This document shows, piece after piece, positions 1 to 4,721 of a stretch of 5,560 bases of DNA. Where the stretch lies: positions 1 to 5,560 of the forward strand of contig DATKDU010000317.1 of the NCBI GenBank assembly GCA_035512595.1, given 5' to 3'. The position numbers and the translations under genes were made by a program. The notes under the pieces were generated by a model. It worked only from the letters and a program-made list of their open reading frames with translations. It ran no database searches and was not told the DNA's origin. The DNA is from DATKDU01 sp035512595. GTDB lineage: Bacteria; Planctomycetota; Planctomycetia; Pirellulales; Pirellulaceae. Every line of letters begins with the position of its first letter. The stretch's first letter is position 1.

Positions 1-1
1 G

Positions 2-136
2 ATCTACACCGGCAAGCATCTCGGCAGTTGCGGCCTCGTCCAACGCGGCCTGCTCTTCCTCCGCGAGCTGTGCCACACCACGCCGCCGTGGGGCGAGTCG
101 ATCTGGGAAACGTTCAAGGCGAAGCCGAGGAAGTAG
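2..136 (+). CDS. C-terminal end of an unrecognised protein (5' end outside window)
   Basis: The frame starting at base 2 is open from the window edge to a TAG stop at 134-136 and gives 44 residues, beginning IYTGKHLGSCGLVQRG and ending WETFKAKPRK. Third codon positions are almost all G or C, as in the other genes here, so this frame is more likely to be the real one than the overlapping frame-1 reading, which runs on into repeat DNA and becomes low-complexity. The fragment has a Trp/Pro stretch (TTPPWGESIW) and a basic tail. I see no catalytic motif and cannot assign a family. Its stop codon directly abuts the heptamer repeat array: the G of TAG is the first base of the first repeat unit. It could be the tail of an enzyme or of a hypothetical protein. 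Confidence 0.6.
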   Translation: MYTGKHLGSCGLVQRGLLFLRELCHTTPPWGESIWETFKAKPRK

Positions 137-248
137 GGGCCAGGGGCCAGGGGCTAGGGGTTCAGGGTTCAGGGTTCAGGGTTCAGGAGTCAGGGGACTG
201 GGGACAGGGGACAGGGGACAGGGGACAGGGGACAGGAGTCAGGAGTCA
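136..248. repeat. Degenerate heptanucleotide tandem array (16 units)
   Basis: The stretch can be cut into 16 consecutive units, all of 7 bases except one of 8. In order they are GGGGCCA twice, GGGGCTA, GGGGTTCA (the octamer), GGGTTCA three times, GGAGTCA, GGGGACT, GGGGACA five times, and GGAGTCA twice. The shared pattern is a G-run followed by a pyrimidine-containing CA ending. Heptamer arrays of this kind resemble in style the short tandemly repeated repetitive sequences (STRRs) known from filamentous cyanobacteria; that is an analogy, not a homology claim. No unit carries a gene signal. The regular G-runs spaced by three bases give strong G-quadruplex potential. Confidence 0.9.
158..183. 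repeat. Left arm of a 26-bp perfect inverted repeat
   Basis: This part of the heptamer array (GGGTTCA units) is the exact reverse complement of 304-329 (AACCCTG units). The arms are separated by 120 bases that contain the GGGGACA and GTACTGA units. A transcript across the region could fold into one long stem closing over a repeat-filled loop. Confidence 0.9.
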
Positions 249-250
249 GC

Positions 251-285
251 GTACTGAGTACTGAGTACTGATGAGTACCGAGTAC
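251..285. repeat. Second heptamer block, GTACTGA units
   Basis: Three GTACTGA units (251-271) are followed by TGAGTAC (272-278) and CGAGTAC (279-285). The 7-bp period continues after a 2-base gap from the G-rich array. The last two units are near reverse complements of the first three (GTACT versus AGTAC), so the block can form short AT-containing hairpins, unlike the G-rich array beside it. Confidence 0.85.
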
Positions 286-303
286 CACCTATCGCAAAGC
301 ACA

Positions 304-330
304 AACCCTGAACCCTGAACCCTGAACCCT
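304..330. repeat. Inverted heptamer block, AACCCTG units (right arm of inverted repeat)
   Basis: Three AACCCTG units plus AACCCT. Bases 304-329 are the exact reverse complement of 158-183, so a GGGTTCA array exists here in the opposite orientation. After it, 331-354 is a C-rich pyrimidine tract leading to the regulator gene. Confidence 0.9.
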
Positions 331-362
331 TCCCCCGCCTCCCTCCCTGCCCCTCGTTTCGC

Positions 363-368
363 TAATAT
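363..368 (+). promoter_or_regulatory. Possible -10 element (TAATAT) just before the regulator gene
   Basis: TAATAT sits 6 bases before the ATG at 375 and stands out as AT-rich in a GC-rich region. If it is a -10 box, transcription would begin at or next to the ATG, giving a leaderless mRNA; this would fit the lack of any Shine-Dalgarno sequence before that ATG. No convincing -35 hexamer is seen about 17 bases upstream (340-345 reads tccctc), so the call is weak. The same bases contain an in-frame TAA (363-365), which rules out a more upstream start. Confidence 0.25.
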
Positions 369-374
369 CGCCTC

Positions 375-1814
375 ATGGCTGATGAAGTTCCCGACACTGC
401 GACCGAAGCTACGACTGCTCCCTTGCGGGTGCTGATCGTGGACAACGACGAGGCCCTGGCCCGGGCGATGGAAGAGACCCTGGCCAAGGTCGGCTACCAG
501 TGCCTCGTCGCCACCAGCGGCCCGGAAGGGGCCCGCCGCATCGAGCACGACACGTTCGACATCGTCGTCTCCGACCTGGTGATGAACGACGTGGACGGCA
601 TGGAGGTTCTCGGCCGCGCACGCCACGCCCTCCCCGAGGCCGAGGTGATCCTCGTCACCGGGCACGCCACGGTCTCCAAAGCGGTCGAGGCGATGCAGCT
701 CGGGGCGTTCAACTTCCTGGAAAAGCCGATCTCGCCCAATCGGCTGCGGGCCGTCGTCGAAAAAGCCGCCGACGCCGTCAAGCTCCGCCGGCAGAACGTC
801 GAGCTGAACCAGCGGCTGGATGAGAAGTTCGGCTTCGAAGGCTTCGTCTACGCCAGCGAGAAGATGAAGGCCGTCATCGAGCGGCTCAAGCGGATCGCGC
901 CGACCGATGCCGGCGTCCTGATCACCGGCGAGAACGGCACCGGCAAGGAGCTCGTCGCCCAGGCGATCCACCAGAACAGCCCCCGCAAGGGAAAACGCCT
1001 GGTGCCGCTGAACTGTGCCGCGGTCGCCGAGAACCTCGTCGAGAGCGAGCTGTTCGGCCACGTGAAGGGGGCCTATACCGACGCCCTGCAAGACCGGATG
1101 GGCGCTTTCGAGTACGCCAACGGCGGCACCTTGTTCCTCGATGAGATCGGCGATATGCCGCTGGCCACGCAGGCCAAGCTGCTGCGCGTGCTGGAGGACC
1201 AGCAGGTGATTCGCGTCGGCGACAACAAGCCGGTCAAGGTCAACATCCGCGTCTTGTCGGCGACGAACCGCAACCTGGAAGACCACATTGCCGCCGGAAA
1301 ATTCCGCAACGACCTGTACTACCGGCTGAAGATCGTCAGCATTCATCTGCCGGCCCTCCGCGAGCGGCGGGACGACATCGTGCCGCTGACCGATCATTTC
1401 CGCAAGCAGTTCATCCGCCGGCACCACAAAACGATCCGCGGGATTTCGCCGGTCGTGACCCGCCGGCTGTATAGTTACGACTGGCCGGGCAACGTGCGGC
1501 AGCTCAAGAACGCCATCGAGACGATGGTCGTCCTCGACCACGACGGGATTCTCGACGTCGATGATCTGCCGCCCGAGCTGGCGGACGTCGAAGAGTCGGC
1601 GGCCGTCGCCGTGGAAGGGAGCGGCCCGGTACACCTGGTCGGCCGCACGATGGACGAGATCGAGCGGTGGGCGATCGAGGAAACGCTGAAGATGACCAGC
1701 GGCAATCGCGAAGAAGCGGCCAAGATCCTGGACATCGGAGCGCGGACGCTGTATCGGAAGCTGGAAAAATACCAACAAGGCGAGCGGGGACAAATCGGCG
1801 AGCGGGGGGCGTAA
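375..1814 (+). CDS. Sigma-54-dependent two-component response regulator, NtrC family
   Basis: A 479-residue protein with three domains in the classic NtrC order. Receiver domain, about 17-135: acidic D23 and D25, phospho-acceptor D67 in VVSDLVM, T95 and K117. AAA+ domain, about 155-400: Walker A GENGTGKE at 185-192, sigma-54-contact loop GAYTDA at 232-237 in place of the canonical GAFTGA, Walker B LFLDEIGD at 253-260, sensor I ATNRN at 296-300, candidate arginine fingers R311 and R317, sensor II GNVRQL at 372-377. A Fis-type helix-turn-helix lies at about 441-466 (SGNREEAAKILDIGARTLYR). It should be a cytoplasmic transcription activator, phosphorylated by a histidine kinase not present here, remodelling sigma-54 RNA polymerase at unknown targets. 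The ATG is the first possible start because an in-frame TAA lies at 363-365. No ribosome-binding site is visible. The last residues (about 469-479, GERGQIGERGA) and the stop codon are encoded by hairpin repeats, so the original C-terminus has been replaced or extended. The family is certain; target genes cannot be told. Confidence 0.96.
   Translation: MADEVPDTATEATTAPLRVLIVDNDEALARAMEETLAKVGYQCLVATSGPEGARRIEHDTFDIVVSDLVMNDVDGMEVLGRARHALPEAEVILVTGHATVSKAVEAMQLGAFNFLEKPISPNRLRAVVEKAADAVKLRRQNVELNQRLDEKFGFEGFVYASEKMKAVIERLKRIAPTDAGVLITGENGTGKELVAQAIHQNSPRKGKRLVPLNCAAVAENLVESELFGHVKGAYTDALQDRMGAFEYANGGTLFLDEIGDMPLATQAKLLRVLEDQQVIRVGDNKPVKVNIRVLSATNRNLEDHIAAGKFRNDLYYRLKIVSIHLPALRERRDDIVPLTDHFRKQFIRRHHKTIRGISPVVTRRLYSYDWPGNVRQLKNAIETMVVLDHDGILDVDDLPPELADVEESAAVAVEGSGPVHLVGRTMDEIERWAIEETLKMTSGNREEAAKILDIGARTLYRKLEKYQQGERGQIGERGA
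1779..1789 (+). repeat. Half copy of the GC-rich hairpin repeat inside the regulator gene
   Basis: GGCGAGCGGGG is the left part of the REP-like unit without its hairpin right arm. It is followed by 7 unrelated bases (1790-1796) and then a full copy. Being in the same frame as the full copy, it encodes the first GERG of the duplicated GERG...GERG tail of the response regulator. Confidence 0.6.
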
Positions 1815-1824
1815 GCCCCCTGAT
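1797..1824 (+). repeat. REP-like hairpin repeat, copy 1 (GTAA loop), overlaps the regulator stop codon
   Basis: A 28-base unit: head GGCGAGCGG, a 6-bp stem GGGGGC-GTAA-GCCCCC, then TGAT. The stop codon of the response regulator (TAA, 1812-1814) is the loop of this hairpin; the preceding codons (GERGA) are the head and left stem. The loop differs by one base from copy 2 (GTCA), and this difference creates the stop codon: with a GTCA loop the frame would read on as GERGASAP and stop at the following TGA. Confidence 0.9.
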
Positions 1825-1830
1825 AATTTT
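1805..1830 (+). terminator. Possible intrinsic terminator formed by repeat copy 1
   Basis: The 6-bp all-GC stem (1805-1810 with 1815-1820) closes a GUAA loop, which in RNA is a GNRA-type tetraloop and therefore very stable. It is followed by TGATAATTTT, a short and imperfect T-rich run ending in four Ts. The position right at the 3' end of the regulator gene fits termination. The T-tract is poor and the hairpin is also a repeat element, so function is uncertain. Confidence 0.4.
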
Positions 1831-1858
1831 GGCGAGCGGGGGGCGTCAGCCCCCTGAT
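1831..1858 (+). repeat. REP-like hairpin repeat, copy 2 (GTCA loop)
   Basis: Same 28-base unit as copy 1 and in the same orientation, six bases after it, with stem GGGGGC-GTCA-GCCCCC. Counting the two Ts before it, 1829-1858 is the perfect reverse complement of 1910-1939 (30 bp), so copies 2 and 3 form an inverted pair around a 51-base spacer. This is like the paired arrangement (BIMEs) of enterobacterial REP sequences. Confidence 0.9.
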
Positions 1859-1904
1859 AGTGCAACCCGGAACCAGCGGTGTGGATGGCCGCGAGTCGTC
1901 CGCA

Positions 1905-1940
1905 GCGCCATCAGGGGGCTGACGCCCCCCGCTCGCCAAT
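1905..1940 (-). repeat. REP-like hairpin repeat, copy 3, inverted
   Basis: A 36-base copy in the opposite orientation: GCGCC, then ATCA, hairpin GGGGGC-TGAC-GCCCCC, then the CGCTCGCC tail and AAT. All 36 bases are identical to copy 4 at 2008-2043, so the extended unit includes flanks on both sides of the hairpin. Bases 1910-1939 pair perfectly with 1829-1858. Confidence 0.9.
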
Positions 1941-1976
1941 CGATACTGGTAGTCTGTTAGTCCGTCCAACCATTTG

Positions 1977-2007
1977 CCGTGCGAATTACGAAGCCATGCC
2001 CGCCAAG
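1977..2007 (+). repeat. 31-bp direct repeat, upstream copy
   Basis: A 31-base sequence (starting CCGTGCGAATTACGAAG) identical to 2044-2074. The repeat includes an ATG and the codons for MPAK, which are the first four residues of the transposase. The two copies are separated exactly by the 36-base hairpin repeat copy 4. Outside the repeat the flanks differ (G versus T before it, G versus C after it). Confidence 0.92.
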
Positions 2008-2025
2008 GCGCCATCAGGGGGCTGA
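1996..2025 (+). pseudogene. Nine-codon remnant of the transposase start, cut off by a hairpin repeat
   Basis: The ATG in the upstream copy of the 31-bp direct repeat opens MPAKAPSGG and stops at TGA 2023-2025. The first four codons equal those of the transposase at 2063; the rest comes from repeat copy 4, and the stop lies in its TGAC loop. Because the bases before both ATGs are identical for 19 nt, a ribosome able to start at 2063 could also start here. It is most simply a dead leftover, but could work as a short leader reading frame ending 37 bases before the transposase start. Confidence 0.45.
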
Positions 2026-2043
2026 CGCCCCCCGCTCGCCAAT
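2008..2043 (-). repeat. REP-like hairpin repeat, copy 4, between the 31-bp direct repeats
   Basis: All 36 bases match copy 3, with hairpin GGGGGC-TGAC-GCCCCC. It sits exactly between the two 31-bp direct repeats, as an insertion between duplicated flanks would. If 2008-2074 (67 bases) is removed, the upstream copy of the start joins neatly onto the rest of the transposase gene. Confidence 0.92.
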
Positions 2044-2074
2044 CCGTGCGAATTACGAAGCCATGCCCGCCAAG
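2044..2074 (+). repeat. 31-bp direct repeat, downstream copy, carrying the transposase start
   Basis: Identical to 1977-2007. It contains the working start codon of the transposase (ATG 2063) and its first four codons, plus 19 bases of leader. No good Shine-Dalgarno sequence is seen in the leader (only ACGAAG close to the ATG). Confidence 0.92.
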
Positions 2075-2680
2075 CCCCACTGCGACCGCTTCTGGTTTCT
2101 CACGTGGACGACTTACGGAACGTGGTTGCCGGGCGACGAGCGCGGCTTCGTCAGTCCTGTGCGGATTGGCCCCGGTCCCGAAGTCAGGCATAACATCGCG
2201 GGCACTCCCTACGACGCCAACATGCCGCGACTTCGAGAGCACGTTCTTCGCAATCTGCCGTGTCCGCCGATCTACCTTGTGCTCGAGCAAGCCGACGCCG
2301 TTCACGATCAGTTTCACGAGACGGCAGAGCATCGAAAATGGCTGATTGTCGCCGATGCCGTCATGTGCAACCACGCACATATTGTCGTGGGAGTGCCGGG
2401 CGACCCGGACCCCGAGACGATACTCCGTGACTTCAAGGCGTACGCCAGCCGCAAACTCAATCGTGGATGGGGGAAGCCGGTAAGCGAGACTTGGTGGACC
2501 GAAAGTGGGTCCAAGCGTAAGTTGAAGACGGATTCAGACATTCTTGCGGCGGCTAGGTATGCGCGGGATCAGCCAGGAGCCCTTGTTGTTTGGATTCATC
2601 CGGATTTCGCGGGAGAGCTGGGGAGCAATCCGGCGGATTTTGAGAGGAAACGAGTCGTGGGCGGGATATCAGGGGGCTGA
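2063..2680 (+). CDS. REP-associated tyrosine transposase (RAYT-like, Y1/HUH, IS200 superfamily)
   Basis: A 205-residue protein with the features of Y1 transposases: N-terminal strand FWFLTWTTYGTWLPGDERGF (about 9-28), the HUH metal-binding motif in CNHAHIVV with H104 and H106, a candidate catalytic tyrosine Y127 in FKAYASRKL, and a C-terminal WWTESGSKRKL...ARYARDQPG block like the end of RAYT proteins. Such enzymes nick and join single-stranded DNA at hairpins and are thought to spread REP sequences. Consistent with this, repeat copies lie on both sides. ATG 2063 is preferred; the same frame is open from GTG 1979, but that extension translates repeat DNA (QGADAPRSP). The last residues (GISGG) and the TGA stop come from repeat copy 5, so the native C-terminus may be altered. 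G+C in lines I counted is about 55-65%, against about 70% in mutL, suggesting separate origin. Whether the protein is still active is unknown. Confidence 0.85.
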   Translation: MPAKPHCDRFWFLTWTTYGTWLPGDERGFVSPVRIGPGPEVRHNIAGTPYDANMPRLREHVLRNLPCPPIYLVLEQADAVHDQFHETAEHRKWLIVADAVMCNHAHIVVGVPGDPDPETILRDFKAYASRKLNRGWGKPVSETWWTESGSKRKLKTDSDILAAARYARDQPGALVVWIHPDFAGELGSNPADFERKRVVGGISGG

Positions 2681-2696
2681 CGCCCCCCGCTCGCCA
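2668..2696 (-). repeat. REP-like hairpin repeat, copy 5, at the transposase stop codon
   Basis: ATCA, hairpin GGGGGC-TGAC-GCCCCC, then the CGCTCGCCA tail. It lacks the GCGCC head present in copies 3, 4 and 6. The TGA of the transposase (2678-2680) is the first three bases of the hairpin loop. The copy fills most of the gap between the transposase and mutL, so the hairpin is expected in any transcript that runs from one to the other. Confidence 0.9.
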
Positions 2697-2704
2697 TTAG
2701 TCGC

Positions 2705-2708
2705 AGGA
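2705..2708 (+). promoter_or_regulatory. Ribosome-binding site AGGA of mutL
   Basis: AGGA lies 6 bases before the ATG at 2715. It is the only clear Shine-Dalgarno-like site in front of a gene in this window and supports 2715, rather than an earlier in-frame start, as the beginning of mutL. Confidence 0.6.
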
Positions 2709-2714
2709 TGCACT

Positions 2715-4640
2715 ATGCCCGAAATTCGCCAATTGCCGCCGAGCGTCGTCAATAAGATTGCCGCGGGGGAGGTCATCGAGCGGCCGGCGAGCGTCGTCAA
2801 GGAGCTGCTCGAAAACGCTGTCGATGCCGGGGCGCAGCGAATCGACGTGACGCTCGCGGCCGGCGGCATGGACCTGATCCGCGTCGCCGACGACGGCTGC
2901 GGCATCGACCCCATGCAGCTCGAGCTGGCCGTGGCCAGCCACGCCACGAGCAAGATCGCCGATGCGGACGATCTGTTCCGCGTGGGCACGTTCGGCTTCC
3001 GCGGCGAGGCGCTGGCGTCGATTGCCGAGGTCAGCCAGCTCAAGCTCAAGAGCCGCGCTGCCGGCAGCGACGAAGGGGCCGAGATCGAAGTCGATGGGGG
3101 CCGGCGCAGCGACGTGCGCCCCAGCGGCACTCCGGTCGGCACGATCCTGGAAATTCGCAACCTGTTCTTCAACACGCCGGTCCGCCGCAAGTTCATGCGG
3201 GCTGTGCAGACCGAGTTCGGCCATGCCAGCGAGGCCTTCACGCGGATCGCCCTGGTGCATCCCGATCTACACTTCACGCTGCGGCACAACGAGCGGCTGG
3301 TGTTTGATCTGCCGCCGAGTGATTCGTGGCGGGAGCGGATTGCCGCGTTCTTCGGCCGCGATTTGGAGGCCGCGCTGATTCCCGTGGATAACAGCGACGG
3401 CCAGGTTCGCATTTGGGGCTTTGCCGCCGACCCCGCGCAAAGCCGCGGCAACAACCGGATGCAGTACCTGTTCCTCAACGGTCGGCACATCCGCGACCGC
3501 TCGCTGCAGCACGCTCTGGGGGAGGCGTACCGCGGCCTCTTGCTCAGCGGCCGCTACCCGATCGGCTTTCTGCGGATCGACATGCCCAAGGACGCGGTCG
3601 ATGTCAACGTCCATCCGACCAAGCTGGAGGTGCGGTTTGCCGACAGCGGGCGGATCTACTCGCTGCTCTTGGGGACGCTGCGGAAGAAGTTCCTCACGAC
3701 CGATTTGACGGCGCGTGTGCGGCAGCCTTCCGGCGACGCGGAGGAATCGGCGGCGGCTCATGACCCGCGTGCCGCCGAGGAGCATCGGCGGGCGCTCGTC
3801 GAATGGGCCAAGGGGGCCATTGCGTCGCCAACCGCTGCGCCGACCGAGCCGGTTTCGGCCGTGACCGTCGAGGACGAGCAAGGGGCGCTCGAGCTGCGGT
3901 TCGATCCGCCGCCGGATCAGATGCTGCGGCTGAATCGGATCGACCGCTCGGTGCCGCTGCCGACGAGCCCGCGGGAGCACGCCGTCGCTGACGCTCCTGG
4001 GCCGGCGACGCACGTTCCGCACTTGCGGCCGCCGGCTGCTCCGACGCAGTGGCAAGCTGCGCCCAGCTTGTCGCACCTTGGCTTTCAGATTCACAATCGG
4101 TATTTGGTGACGCAGAACGACGTCGGCATGGTGGTCATCGACCAGCATGCGCTGCACGAGCGGGTGCTGTACGAGCAACTGCGCAGCCGCGTCACCGGCG
4201 GTACGCTGGAATCGCAGCGGCTGCTGATCCCCGAGCCGGTGTCGCTGCCGCCGGCGGAGCTGGCCGTCGCTCTCGAAGCCCGCGAGACGTTGGCGCAGCT
4301 CGGCATTGAGATCGAGCCCTTTGGCGGCGACACGATCCTGGTGTCGAGCTACCCGGCGATGCTCGCCAGCATCAGCCCCGGCGAGATGCTCAAGGAACTG
4401 ATCGACGAGATGCTCTCCGGCAGCAAGGCCCTGGAACGCCGCGACCTCTTGGACGAGTTGCTCCACATGATCGCCTGCAAAGCGGCCATCAAAGCGGGGG
4501 ACCGCCTCGCCCCCGAAGAGATCACCGCCCTGCTCGAACAGCGGCACCTGTTTGCCGACACGCACCACTGCCCCCACGGCCGCCCGACGTCGCTGGTCTT
4601 TTCCCGCGAGGAGCTCGACAAGCGGTTCAAGCGGACTTAG
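2715..4640 (+). CDS. mutL: DNA mismatch repair protein MutL, endonuclease type
   Basis: A 641-residue MutL, close to the usual bacterial length. It couples mismatch recognition by MutS to strand removal. N-terminal GHKL ATPase: KELLENAVDAG with E30 and N34, DDGCGI from D59, SHATSKI, GFRGEAL at 94-100, NTPVRRKF from N153, and DVNVHPTKLEVRF with K303. A Pro/Ala-rich linker spans about 331-452. The C-terminal domain (453-641) carries the complete endonuclease signature DQHA-x2-E-x4-E at 476-487, CKAAIKAGD from C588, and CPHGRP at 619-624. QRLLIP at 501-506 fits the sliding-clamp-binding consensus of endonuclease MutLs such as that of Bacillus subtilis. So this MutL should nick DNA itself and not depend on MutH. 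The frame is open upstream to 2544, but the added 57 residues translate transposase and repeat DNA (YQGADAPRSP), so ATG 2715 is chosen, backed by AGGA. It follows the transposase by 34 bases; a run-through transcript is possible. Confidence 0.97.
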   Translation: MPEIRQLPPSVVNKIAAGEVIERPASVVKELLENAVDAGAQRIDVTLAAGGMDLIRVADDGCGIDPMQLELAVASHATSKIADADDLFRVGTFGFRGEALASIAEVSQLKLKSRAAGSDEGAEIEVDGGRRSDVRPSGTPVGTILEIRNLFFNTPVRRKFMRAVQTEFGHASEAFTRIALVHPDLHFTLRHNERLVFDLPPSDSWRERIAAFFGRDLEAALIPVDNSDGQVRIWGFAADPAQSRGNNRMQYLFLNGRHIRDRSLQHALGEAYRGLLLSGRYPIGFLRIDMPKDAVDVNVHPTKLEVRFADSGRIYSLLLGTLRKKFLTTDLTARVRQPSGDAEESAAAHDPRAAEEHRRALVEWAKGAIASPTAAPTEPVSAVTVEDEQGALELRFDPPPDQMLRLNRIDRSVPLPTSPREHAVADAPGPATHVPHLRPPAAPTQWQAAPSLSHLGFQIHNRYLVTQNDVGMVVIDQHALHERVLYEQLRSRVTGGTLESQRLLIPEPVSLPPAELAVALEARETLAQLGIEIEPFGGDTILVSSYPAMLASISPGEMLKELIDEMLSGSKALERRDLLDELLHMIACKAAIKAGDRLAPEEITALLEQRHLFADTHHCPHGRPTSLVFSREELDKRFKRT

Positions 4641-4721
4641 GAGATGCGTCCAGTCTCGTCTGAGCAGCCAGATGTATGCCTAACAATCACCCGCAACAGT
4701 CCGTAGAATGAGTCCATTGGA

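Noticed and set aside
158..185. Telomere-like repeat (GGGTTCA resembles TTAGGG-type repeats)
   Set aside because: The sequence is internal, present in both orientations, mixed with other heptamers and flanked by ordinary bacterial genes.
28..264. A 78-codon plus-strand frame from a TTG at 28 across the heptamer array
   Set aside because: It overlaps the better-supported frame ending at 136, and its second half is a translation of heptamer repeats (GQGTGDRGQG), a low-complexity artefact.
136..330. CRISPR array
   Set aside because: The units are 7 bases and directly adjacent, with no unique spacers of 25-40 bases and no cas genes nearby.
246..1865. A 539-codon open frame on the minus strand covering the response regulator gene
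   Set aside because: It is antisense to a gene with certain motifs. Its composition (many D, H, V, L, R, Q without any recognisable domain) is typical of the opposite strand of GC-rich coding DNA, and both ends run into repeats.
1475..2380. A 301-codon minus-strand open frame across the regulator end, the repeats and the transposase start
   Set aside because: It joins antisense pieces of two genes through repeat DNA (its translation contains repeat peptides such as IRGLTPPARQ), so it is not a real gene.
3267..4577. A 436-codon open frame on the minus strand within mutL
   Set aside because: Shadow of mutL: no domain, and every conserved MutL motif is on the plus strand.
4681..4709. Promoter for moxR with TAGAAT as -10
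   Set aside because: The hexamer 17 bases upstream (TAACAA) does not resemble a -35 element, and AT-rich hexamers in a spacer are expected by chance.
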